The notes under the pieces are model-generated. The model was given only the letters and a program-made list of their open reading frames with translations, did not search any database and was not told where the DNA came from. A stretch of 64,000 bases of DNA from Ecytonucleospora hepatopenaei (lineage: Eukaryota > Microsporidia > Enterocytozoonidae): assembly GCA_026692725.1 (NCBI GenBank), contig JAPMUG010000004.1:171883-235882 (forward strand). The letters are read 5' to 3'. The position numbers and the translations under genes were made by a program. Positions 28,305 through 35,994 of the stretch are shown here, one piece after another (the stretch's first letter is position 1; every line of letters begins with the position of its first letter).

Positions 28305-28677
28305 GAGGGATTTTATAAAATTTTAAAAACATTTTTTTAAATTACATTGGTTATTTCTTTTTATATCAGTATGTGAATAGTTAAATTTCGGAAATTGATT
28401 TTAAATAACTTTATATATCGTTATTATACTATATTTATCATTTAATTAAAAATAAAAACGTATGTTTTAGAAAAATAAAATATTTTTATCCTAAAATTAT
28501 AATTTTAAGTTAATGTATTTTATAGAACAATACAATAAATGAAATAAATATGATTGAAAAATTTCAAAAAACAACAAATCAAATTATACAAGAAGAATTG
28601 GATAAGCTTTTACTTTTTTAAACAAACAGCTGTCAAACAAATTTTTGCAATGTTTTGTCTATCTCATTTTAACCCTA
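28305..28677. other. Intergenic region between Med18-like and E2F genes
   Basis: About 370 bp of A/T-rich sequence. It holds a 23-codon ORF at 28550-28621 (helical, no start element), which I do not call as a gene. It also holds the TTTTAACCC of the E2F gene at 28667-28675. No RNA gene was recognised. Confidence 0.4.
28667..28675 (+). promoter_or_regulatory. Start-proximal TTTTAACCC of E2F gene
   Basis: TTTTAACCC sits 2 bases before the ATG at 28678 and rules out the longer TTG-initiated frame beginning at 28645. Confidence 0.6.
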
Positions 28678-29304
28678 ATGAAAGAAGGACCAACTTCAAG
28701 CAAAAGGGATGAACACAGCTTGTTTAATTTGACAAAGAAATTTGTAAAATTGCTTTGGGAGAGTCCAGATCGTGCCATAAACATAGGAACTGCTGCAAAA
28801 ATGCTTTCTGTGGCCAAAAGAAGATTGTATGATATTACCAATGTTTTAGAAACAATGAACCTTATAACAAAGTGGAACATAAACTCTGTAAAATGGATAG
28901 GTGGAGATGCAGAAAATATTTTTAATGAGAATAAAAATAAAGAATTTCTTGAAAATTTAAAAGATTTTCATGCACTTGAAAATGGTGGACAAACAGAAAA
29001 CATGGAAAATAAACGGGAATTTTCACCGGAAGAAATTTTAGACAGGGAAATAGAAGAGCTTAATTTGAGGTTCAAAAACATTTCTTATAATAGGGAAAAT
29101 TTGGCAAACGCCTATGTAACTTATTCAACACTAAAATCGCTCAAAATTTTTGAAAACAAGGCAATGTTTGTGGTTAAAGGTTCAGATGAAACAACCGTGG
29201 ATTATCCAAAATACGACAAAGGAAGCTACAGGATGAAAATCGCGTGTGAAAACAGCAAAATTGTTGTTTTTTACCTGGACAATGAAAGCCATCCAAAACT
29301 ATAG
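28678..29304 (+). CDS. E2F-family transcription factor
   Basis: This 208-aa DNA-binding protein has a winged-helix domain (about residues 14-75) reading SLFNLTKKFVKLL, then GTAAKMLSVAKRRLYDITNVLE. It includes the RRxYD DNA-contact motif of E2F proteins and the W of the wing (VKWIGG). A leucine-rich coiled coil and marked-box-like dimerisation region follow (about 125-208). It therefore has a DNA-binding and dimerisation module but no retinoblastoma-binding transactivation tail. E2F/DP proteins switch on S-phase genes. The start at 28678 is chosen from the adjacent TTTTAACCC. E2F rather than DP rests on the RRLYDITNVLE wording. Confidence 0.88.
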   Translation: MKEGPTSSKRDEHSLFNLTKKFVKLLWESPDRAINIGTAAKMLSVAKRRLYDITNVLETMNLITKWNINSVKWIGGDAENIFNENKNKEFLENLKDFHALENGGQTENMENKREFSPEEILDREIEELNLRFKNISYNRENLANAYVTYSTLKSLKIFENKAMFVVKGSDETTVDYPKYDKGSYRMKIACENSKIVVFYLDNESHPKL

Positions 29305-29334
29305 AAAATAAAATACTGTTAGAATTTTTTAAAG

Positions 29335-29343
29335 TTTTTACCC
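29335..29343 (+). promoter_or_regulatory. TTTTTACCC abutting the UBA2 ATG
   Basis: This is the best form of the local element: TTTTTACCC immediately followed by ATG with no intervening base. Confidence 0.6.
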
Positions 29344-30639
29344 ATGATTCATGACAATATTTTAAATTTATCTGATGAAAGTACAGAAAACGATGAAAAT
29401 AAGGTTAATAAAATAAAAAATTGTCAAAATATCACTGAAAACAAAAAGTTTTTAGAATTACATGACAAACTTTTAAAAAAACGTGTTTTAAATGTGTTGG
29501 TGGTAGGGTGTGGTGGAATAGGATGTGAACTCGTAAAAATATTGCACAACCAAAAATATTTTAAATACACACTGATTGATTATGATTCTGTAGACATTAC
29601 AAACTTAAACAGACAATTTTATTTTTCAAAAAATTCAGTTGGTAAACCAAAAAGTTTAGTCATGGGAAGAAAAATGAAATGCAAATTTTACAACAAAAAG
29701 ATAGAAGACTGTGACAGCTTTAAATTTTGGAAGTCTTTTAATGTTGTGTTTAACTGTTTAGACAACAACAAGGCACGTTCTTATGTAAACAAAAGATGTT
29801 TTTTGTTTGATATACCTTTAATAGATGGCGGTTCAGCAGGATGGTTTGGTCAGTCTTATTTATTTGCAGGTGGCTTTGAATGTTTCGATTGTTTACCCAT
29901 AAAAACACAAAAAACTTTTCCAATTTGTACGGTTAAAAACAAGCCAACGACGTTTGAACATTGTCTGGCATGGGGGCAGTTTGTTTATGATGAAAATATG
30001 CAACAAGATAGTGAAATTATAAATGAAATAGAAAATATTATGGATTTATACAATAAAGAATTTACAATAAAACGCAAGAAATACTACACAGAGAATATAA
30101 AAAACACAGGATATACCCATTTTTGCATTACAAAATACAAGGATACTTTAAATTTAGACAAAAATAATTTTATATACTCTTTGGCATTTTTAAGGGCTAT
30201 AAAACATAAAATCGAACCCAAACTATTTATAGATGCTACTACGTTTATAAACAACATAATACCATCCATTTGCACAACAAATGCAATTATAGCGGCATCA
30301 ATGGTAAAATCGTTGTTTAATGTAAAAAACTATTTTTTAGCAGAAAATCTTTTAGAAGTAAAACCACAGTATAAAAATCAAGAGTGTACAACATGTAAAA
30401 TGCCTGGTTATATATGCAAGTTTAATAGAAAAATGTGTTTAAATGACATTTACAACAGATACAATTATGATAAAATTGTTTATAATAATGAAGAAATTTT
30501 ACTTAAAAATAATGAAACAAGCCTAATTGATTTTAACCATATATTTTGTGTAATTTTTAGAAAAAGTTATGTGGCAAACATTTATTTTGAATTTACAAAC
30601 ACTAATAGACTCACACTCGAGATAAAAAGGCTTAAGTAA
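29344..30639 (+). CDS. UBA2: SUMO-activating enzyme subunit UBA2
   Basis: This 431-aa E1-like enzyme carries out the adenylation and thioester steps of SUMO activation. The nucleotide site is VVGCGGIGCELVK, followed by LIDYDSVDITNLNRQF with the conserved NRQF. A zinc CxxC pair (CFDC) is matched by a later CTTC. The catalytic cysteine is Cys195 in FPICTVKNKPTTFEHCLAWG, and this wording is characteristic of UBA2 rather than UBA1 or UBA3. The protein is shorter than yeast UBA2 (636 aa). The region after the adenylation fold seems too short for a full ubiquitin-like domain plus tail. Its TAA abuts the stop of the convergent MPP6-like gene with no spacer. Confidence 0.88.
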   Translation: MIHDNILNLSDESTENDENKVNKIKNCQNITENKKFLELHDKLLKKRVLNVLVVGCGGIGCELVKILHNQKYFKYTLIDYDSVDITNLNRQFYFSKNSVGKPKSLVMGRKMKCKFYNKKIEDCDSFKFWKSFNVVFNCLDNNKARSYVNKRCFLFDIPLIDGGSAGWFGQSYLFAGGFECFDCLPIKTQKTFPICTVKNKPTTFEHCLAWGQFVYDENMQQDSEIINEIENIMDLYNKEFTIKRKKYYTENIKNTGYTHFCITKYKDTLNLDKNNFIYSLAFLRAIKHKIEPKLFIDATTFINNIIPSICTTNAIIAASMVKSLFNVKNYFLAENLLEVKPQYKNQECTTCKMPGYICKFNRKMCLNDIYNRYNYDKIVYNNEEILLKNNETSLIDFNHIFCVIFRKSYVANIYFEFTNTNRLTLEIKRLK

Positions 30640-30786
30640 CTACCTTTTATCTGTATTAAATTTGTTAAAAAAATATCGTGCATACCAAGCAAATGTCTTT
30701 TCTTCCTTAACTTCTTGCTTTACATTAGCCTTTTGCATAAATTTCATATTTAAAATATTTTTGCTGAGTTTTTTATTATCAGTCAT
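30640..30786 (-). CDS. MPP6-like nuclear exosome cofactor (48 aa)
   Basis: A 48-codon ORF runs from the ATG at 30784-30786 to the TAG at 30640-30642. The N-terminus KKLSKNILNMKFMQKA is nearly the conserved N-terminal signature of M-phase phosphoprotein 6 (R/K-LSKN-LLRMKFMQR). An EEK.FAWY segment follows, where MPP6 has its conserved EE.W. MPP6 helps tether the MTR4 helicase to the nuclear exosome. Almost the whole C-terminal half of the yeast or human protein is missing. The gene lies back to back with UBA2 (adjacent stop codons). Although very short, the motif is specific enough for a moderately confident call. Confidence 0.6.
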   Translation of the reverse strand: MTDNKKLSKNILNMKFMQKANVKQEVKEEKTFAWYARYFFNKFNTDKR

Positions 30787-30908
30787 TAAGAAACAATCGT
30801 TATTTTATATTTAATGTTTTCAAAGTGTAATATTTAGATTTTTATAGGTATAAAAATTATTTAAAATTTTCTTGTTTAAAGTTCAAAAAAGACAAAAAAT
30901 TTTACCCA

Positions 30909-32441
30909 ATGTCAAAAAAGAAAGTTTCTCAACACAAGGCTAAAAGCGAAAATAAAAAAATTTTACAAAATCTGAAAGCTAAGGAAGAAAAGAAACTTTA
31001 TAACACTGTAGGACAAAGAATTGTTACCGTAGTACATTTGTCAAAAAGATTGAACATTCTTGATGAACTTAAAAAAGTTACCGCTTCTAATCTTTTTGTG
31101 AAGGAATTTTTAGCATCAGAATGTGATTTATTAGAAATGTCTTATTCGGCAAGAACAAGTGATCTACTTATTTTAACGACATTTGGAAGTGAAATGGATT
31201 CTGATTATATCAGCATGTTAAAAAAGTATATGCCTTCAGCAATTGTGGTTCATGATTCTAATGAAGATAAAATTTATGCAAAAACAATAAGCAAAATATT
31301 TGGTGATATTAAAATTGTAAGGAAGGTAATGCTTACAAACATTTTAAACAAATTTTCATTTAAAAATAGTGGTATATGTAAAGTAAGACCATATATGGTT
31401 GTACAAAATATAGAAAAGACAGGGGATAAAACTATTTTATGCGGATTTATGAAAAAAGGACTTATAAGCGACAAATTAGTGATTAATGGAAAAATAGAAG
31501 TGACCATTGAACAGGTTGTCGTAGGAGAAGAAACATTTTCCGGAGAAGAGCTTAATTTTAATTTGGATGAAAATGAATTTCTGAAAGAAAAAGAGGCAAA
31601 AGAAGAAATTTCATGCGAAGAAAATGACATTAGTGAGGAAGAATACCAAGATGATGAAGTTATAATAAATCCTATATATGATTTGGTTGAAAGATATAAG
31701 GATTACAAAGGTATCAAAGATTTAAAAAGCACAAAATTTTCTTATCAATCGCAAAACACAGGTGATTGTGAGCTAGTTCAGTTTGCACGTTTTAAGCATT
31801 TAGAAAACAAACTTGCAAATAGAAAAAGTAAAATACCAGAAAATTCATATGTTAAGATTTTAATTAACAAAAATGTTGAAGGTGACAACCTGGTTTTATT
31901 TAATCTTTATGAGTATGAAGTATTATACACTCAAATGAACTATTTATTTGAAAGTTCTGATTTTTTAGAAACAGGAGAAACTGTAACTATAGACAACGGA
32001 ATTAGAATTTTTGATGCCAAGTGTATTGTGTCTCAAAATATATCCCAAAATGGGTTTATGCCAGAAAAGACACTTAATAATGGGGTAGTATCATTTGCTT
32101 CACCTGTAACGTTTTTTAGCACAAACTGCATTTTATTTAAAGGTGATGCTTTAATAAATGGCTCAACAGGGGAATCTTTACAAAGAGTGTTTTTGGATAG
32201 AGTTCAGTTGAAGGGAACTCCTATAAAAATATTCAAACATCATGTGGTAATACGTGGTATGTTTTATACCCTTGATCAGGTAAAATATTTTAAAAATTTA
32301 GTTTTAGAAGCACCAAATGGGAACAGAGGAACCATAAAAAAGTCACTAGGTACAAAAGGATTGTTTAAAGCTGAGTTTGAAAAGCCTATAAGACATGGTC
32401 AAACAGTAACCTTAAATTTATATAAGAGAATAAATTTATAG
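30909..32441 (+). CDS. TSR1: TSR1 ribosome biogenesis GTPase-like protein
   Basis: This 510-aa protein belongs to the BMS1/TSR1 family, which acts in 40S maturation. The N-terminal Lys-rich segment is followed by an AARP2-like region. Unlike BMS1 it has no usable P-loop, as expected for TSR1. The middle is an acidic stretch (about 235-260). The domain after it contains KDLKSTKFSYQS, corresponding to the YRGLKSFRTSPWD region. The last 60 residues, VRGMFYTLDQVKYFK ... IKKSLGTKGLFKAEFE, then LNLYKRI, match the conserved TSR1 C-terminus. It is shorter than yeast TSR1 (788 aa). TTTTACCC lies two bases before the ATG. It overlaps the end of GPN1 by 6 bp. Confidence 0.88.
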   Translation: MSKKKVSQHKAKSENKKILQNLKAKEEKKLYNTVGQRIVTVVHLSKRLNILDELKKVTASNLFVKEFLASECDLLEMSYSARTSDLLILTTFGSEMDSDYISMLKKYMPSAIVVHDSNEDKIYAKTISKIFGDIKIVRKVMLTNILNKFSFKNSGICKVRPYMVVQNIEKTGDKTILCGFMKKGLISDKLVINGKIEVTIEQVVVGEETFSGEELNFNLDENEFLKEKEAKEEISCEENDISEEEYQDDEVIINPIYDLVERYKDYKGIKDLKSTKFSYQSQNTGDCELVQFARFKHLENKLANRKSKIPENSYVKILINKNVEGDNLVLFNLYEYEVLYTQMNYLFESSDFLETGETVTIDNGIRIFDAKCIVSQNISQNGFMPEKTLNNGVVSFASPVTFFSTNCILFKGDALINGSTGESLQRVFLDRVQLKGTPIKIFKHHVVIRGMFYTLDQVKYFKNLVLEAPNGNRGTIKKSLGTKGLFKAEFEKPIRHGQTVTLNLYKRINL

Positions 32442-33197
32442 TTTATTTTTAATGTATTCTTCTAAAAAATCATAAAATGCTTTTTTACCTTCGCCTGTTT
32501 TTGAGCTTACCTTTATAAAATCCATGTTTTCCCAGAATTCACTAAAAAATGTGCTTAGGGTTGTAACATCACTTTCCTTTATATTCTCAGAAACATAAAA
32601 ATGGTCTAAATATTTTTCTACCTTGTTATTTCCAACGTTTATGTCCATCTTATTAAACACAAGAAGAACTTTTGCATTTTTGTACTTTTCCTTGAGGCTT
32701 GCAGCAAAAATTAAATTTGCAATCATAGAATATGCATTACTTTGTTCACTAGAGTCTATTACAAATAAAATGATTGTGTTTGGTTTCGTATAGAGTATTT
32801 TAGCAGGAGAACACCACGTTAGTGCATCAATTTGTCCTGGTGCATCAAAAACAGTATATTTCTTTAGATTAAAATTTATGTTTTTCATAAAAAATAAATT
32901 TAAACATGTTAAAATAGCTCCATTTGGACCCAAATCATATTTTTCCATTACTTCATCAAAATCAATATGGTCTCTAATATCAATGGTAGATGGTATTTTT
33001 GTATTTAAAACGGCAGGATCTAAATTTACAATTTCAGTCGTAGTCAGCGGACTTACATGATCTGTTTCTGTTAAATTGTTTATCTTGGTTTTTAATTCAT
33101 ACTCCATCAGCCAACTTACTACTCTTTGACAAAAAGTCGTTTTACCACTTCCTGCCATACCAACAATCACAAATTGTGTGTTTTCATGCGTTTTCAT
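32436..33197 (-). CDS. GPN1: GPN-loop GTPase GPN1/NPA3
   Basis: This 253-aa GTPase acts in nuclear import and assembly of RNA polymerase II. The P-loop GMAGSGKTTF is near residue 13, NLDPAV contains the Mg-loop Asp, and the GPN insert reads KYDLGPNGAILTCLNLF, the GPN1 form. Switch II is FDAPGQIDALTW, and VFNKMDI is the guanine-specificity motif. The C-terminal tail of yeast NPA3 (385 aa) is missing, leaving little beyond the GTPase core. It is convergent with TSR1 and overlaps its stop by 6 bp. The ATG at 33195-33197 is the first in frame. Confidence 0.9.
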   Translation of the reverse strand: MKTHENTQFVIVGMAGSGKTTFCQRVVSWLMEYELKTKINNLTETDHVSPLTTTEIVNLDPAVLNTKIPSTIDIRDHIDFDEVMEKYDLGPNGAILTCLNLFFMKNINFNLKKYTVFDAPGQIDALTWCSPAKILYTKPNTIILFVIDSSEQSNAYSMIANLIFAASLKEKYKNAKVLLVFNKMDINVGNNKVEKYLDHFYVSENIKESDVTTLSTFFSEFWENMDFIKVSSKTGEGKKAFYDFLEEYIKNKL

Positions 33198-33244
33198 TTT
33201 AAAACAAACAAATTTAAACTTAAAGAAAAATACGGATAAAAATT

Positions 33245-34618
33245 TTATTTTTCTTCATTACATTTTTTTATTACGTTTTTTACATCCTCATAAATATTAT
33301 CCATTAAAACAGATTCATCCACGTTTTTTACAAAGATAACGTTTTCATATAAATTTTCGTGTATATTACGAGTACCTATAAAATATTCAATAACATCAAA
33401 CTTTTTTATAAAAACCTCCATTTCTTTCTTTATATCATTTTGCTCTCGAACTGTGCTTAAAATACAAATTTCATACTCCTTTGGACATGCCATACTCTCA
33501 AAATTCAAAACAATTCCAAACACATCTGATTTTCTTTGAAAATTGCTATGTAAAAAAGTTATGTTTCTGGCACCCTCATGTTTTAGATTTCTTTTACAAA
33601 TAAGAACGCACCTAATAATTTGTTTTTGTTCTTTAAAATTAGTGTTTTTCAGTTTATTACCAATGTCTTTATTCTGATCATTAACAGCAAATTCTAAGTA
33701 GTGAGAATCAATTATAATATCACCTGCGTTTATTTTAATCATATGGTTGTTTGGATCTAAAACATCTACTTTTTTATTATTTAAATCTATTTTTATGCAT
33801 TTTCCATTAAGCATAAAAACAGCACCATAACAGGATGCTTTTCTAACATAAGCCTGACAAATATCACTAAGTCCATATTGTGGATAAATAAATGGGCTTT
33901 CTGAATTGTTATAACTTACTACAGACTGAATAAACCTTAAAATATGGTCGTATGTTTTTTTAGGATCTTCCATAAGATATTCGTCTGTAAGATGCAGTGC
34001 AACTGCATGCCCTATAAAATCTATAGAATTTTTGTCTAATCCAAACATTTCAAATTCTTCCTTCATTGTTTTTTTGTATTTATATCCTTCTTTATCGACA
34101 TTTCGTAAATTATAAAAAAATCTGGCCACCTTTGTTTTTTGAACAATACCAGAAACAGCTCCGCTTGAAAGTGCCTGTTTTTCATTTTTAGGAATTGAAT
34201 GCAATCTATTGTTATATAAAAAACTACCTTTGATTGGTGAAAACCCAATTATTTGGTCTATTTGATCAGCAATAAACACTTCCTTTAATTCAGATTCCAT
34301 TAAAAGCAGTTTTGGTGTCAAGTCTATGTTAAATTCGTTTGATTTTTGGCTTATAAAAATATCATCTTGAAGCTTCTCATGAAAATCAAATAAATTACAC
34401 TTGACTAATTCTTCATAAGTGAGAGTAGAAAAATCAGTTCCATATGTAGAATTTTTATCGATAACCATGACTGTTTTATTTTTCTTTGATAATTCATAAG
34501 CAACCATACATTGAGTTAATCCTGTACCAAATATAATATAATCATATGTTTCGTGATTTATTTCGTCTAAAAATTTATCTCTCAATATAATTTCGTCATT
34601 TTTATTAGATTTTTCCAT
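33245..34618 (-). CDS. GDI1: Rab GDP-dissociation inhibitor
   Basis: This 457-aa protein extracts prenylated Rab GTPases from membranes. The N-terminal fold opens DYIIFGTGLTQCMVAYELS and continues with VIDKNSTYGT. FNIDLTPKLLLMESELKE is the sequence-conserved region 1B equivalent. GLDKNSIDFIGHAVALHLTDEYL and PFIYPQYGLSDICQAYVR form the other conserved GDI blocks. REP proteins have long inserts that are missing here, so I favour GDI. I start at the ATG at 34616-34618, because AAAAACCCTGAATTTT precedes it and the longer frame begins at a TTG. It works with the PRA1 protein at 54.7 kb in Rab cycling. Confidence 0.9.
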   Translation of the reverse strand: MEKSNKNDEIILRDKFLDEINHETYDYIIFGTGLTQCMVAYELSKKNKTVMVIDKNSTYGTDFSTLTYEELVKCNLFDFHEKLQDDIFISQKSNEFNIDLTPKLLLMESELKEVFIADQIDQIIGFSPIKGSFLYNNRLHSIPKNEKQALSSGAVSGIVQKTKVARFFYNLRNVDKEGYKYKKTMKEEFEMFGLDKNSIDFIGHAVALHLTDEYLMEDPKKTYDHILRFIQSVVSYNNSESPFIYPQYGLSDICQAYVRKASCYGAVFMLNGKCIKIDLNNKKVDVLDPNNHMIKINAGDIIIDSHYLEFAVNDQNKDIGNKLKNTNFKEQKQIIRCVLICKRNLKHEGARNITFLHSNFQRKSDVFGIVLNFESMACPKEYEICILSTVREQNDIKKEMEVFIKKFDVIEYFIGTRNIHENLYENVIFVKNVDESVLMDNIYEDVKNVIKKCNEEK

Positions 34619-34807
34619 AAAATTCAGGGTTTTTACAAAATATTTTAAAAACAAACAAAATAAATAATTTATTTAAATAAATAACAAATTTAAACAATAA
34701 AAATAATATAAATGTAACACAACATAACATTTAAAACAACACATCAACCTAATCTAATTCCAAAATGTTATATATTTAAATACAATTTAGCAAAAAGTTT
34801 AAAAAAA

Positions 34808-35980
34808 CTAAAAATTTAAGCCAGGAATTACTGTCTTATCCTCCGTATTAACTTTTTCTGTAAAATCTTCTCCTCTTTTCTGCTTTAAACGAGTCCAAAA
34901 ACGTGTCTGATAATCAGCTGCTCCTGAAACCAAAATGTGTCCCGCAGGATGCATAGCAAGTGTCCAAACAGTATTTTCGTGCGGTTTATCACTGGTGGCA
35001 ACAGAATTCGGATTAAACTCTTCATAGTAGTGTATTTCCCCATTTCCATTACCCAAAACTATTCTATTTTCATATGTTTCAAGGGCAGTTATGTCTCCAT
35101 TGCTCTTGTAACTAAATGTTTCTTTTAGTTTGCGTAAATCAAACATTTGTATCACCTGATCTTTACCACCACTAACCAAATATTCATCTTTAAACCATTC
35201 CATTGCTAAAATTGTGTTTTTATGATAGTGGAACGTGCCAATACACTCTTCAATCCTTGGATCCCATAACTTAATTAAATTGTCTTTCCCACCAGATGCT
35301 ATTAAACTGTAGTATTTATGAAACTTTGCTTTTCTTACGTCCCAGTTATGTCCTTTTAGGCTTCTTTCCACCTCAGACTTAAAAACATCAACAACTTTTA
35401 TTTGTGAATCATCAGATGCAGTACAAAACTTAGAATCGTCAAAGGAAAATGACAAATCCTTAATTGGTGCTTTATGAACTTCAATTTCATTAAGCGTATT
35501 TAATGCACCATTCCAGTACTTCACAAATCCAAGAGAATCCGATGATAAAAACAAATCTTTTCTTCTAGACCATTGGAGGGCTTTTATTGCTGAATCGTGA
35601 GCCTTTATGATTGTGTCAAAATTGAATGTCACCCCGTTCCAAAGAGTAATTTCACCTGATCCGAGTGCTGTCATTATTCTTCTACCATCAGGGCACCAGC
35701 ATACGCTTGAAACCGGACTTCTCAATTTATTGATACACATTTGCTTATACATAGTTGGATACAATTTATTACCCATTTTGTTATTTACATAATCGTTTGA
35801 GTTGTTAATTACCTGTGATTCCATATCTAAATTATTCTGTGTTTCATAACAATAGTAATGGCTATTATGTTTGGAATAAAAATAAAGTGAATTAAAATCT
35901 ATTGCTGTTCTTTCATATATGGGCTGTATTCTTTTACCATCATACACGAATTTTCCTCCAACTTGTTGTTTGTTCTGCAT
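34808..35980 (-). CDS. PFS2: WD40 polyadenylation factor PFS2/WDR33
   Basis: This 390-aa beta-propeller is a subunit of the cleavage and polyadenylation factor. The N-terminal segment YDGKRIQPIYERTAIDFNS corresponds to the DGKR.RK...RRTVDYN signature of PFS2/WDR33, which binds the AAUAAA signal region with the CPSF30 fingers. Seven WD repeats follow, for example SGGKDNLIKLWDPR and SGAADYQTRFWTR. The long Pro/Gly-rich tail of animal WDR33 is missing, as in yeast. It starts at 35980, only 14 bp from the divergent HRD3/SEL1-like gene. I considered EED (a PRC2 WD40 subunit) and rejected it on the N-terminal motif. Confidence 0.88.
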   Translation of the reverse strand: MQNKQQVGGKFVYDGKRIQPIYERTAIDFNSLYFYSKHNSHYYCYETQNNLDMESQVINNSNDYVNNKMGNKLYPTMYKQMCINKLRSPVSSVCWCPDGRRIMTALGSGEITLWNGVTFNFDTIIKAHDSAIKALQWSRRKDLFLSSDSLGFVKYWNGALNTLNEIEVHKAPIKDLSFSFDDSKFCTASDDSQIKVVDVFKSEVERSLKGHNWDVRKAKFHKYYSLIASGGKDNLIKLWDPRIEECIGTFHYHKNTILAMEWFKDEYLVSGGKDQVIQMFDLRKLKETFSYKSNGDITALETYENRIVLGNGNGEIHYYEEFNPNSVATSDKPHENTVWTLAMHPAGHILVSGAADYQTRFWTRLKQKRGEDFTEKVNTEDKTVIPGLNF

Positions 35981-35994
35981 CTTTTTACCCTTTT
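35981..35994. promoter_or_regulatory. 14-bp divergent promoter shared by PFS2 and HRD3-like genes
   Basis: The two start codons point away from each other with 14 bases between them. TTTTTACCC (35982-35990) faces the rightward gene with 4 bases to its ATG, and its complement GGGTAAAAAG abuts the leftward ATG. One element must therefore serve both genes, or each gene's control lies inside the other's coding region. Confidence 0.6.

Noticed and set aside
28550..28621. 23-codon ORF upstream of E2F
   Set aside because: It has no start element, is very short and lacks any recognisable motif; random ORFs of this size are expected.
34619..34654. TTG-initiated extension of GDI
   Set aside because: The ACCC element lies within this extension, before the ATG at 34618.
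34808..35980. WD40 protein as EED, a PRC2 partner for the SUZ12-like gene
   Set aside because: The N-terminal DGKR ... RTAIDFNS signature and the repeat wording identify PFS2/WDR33, so it does not support PRC2.
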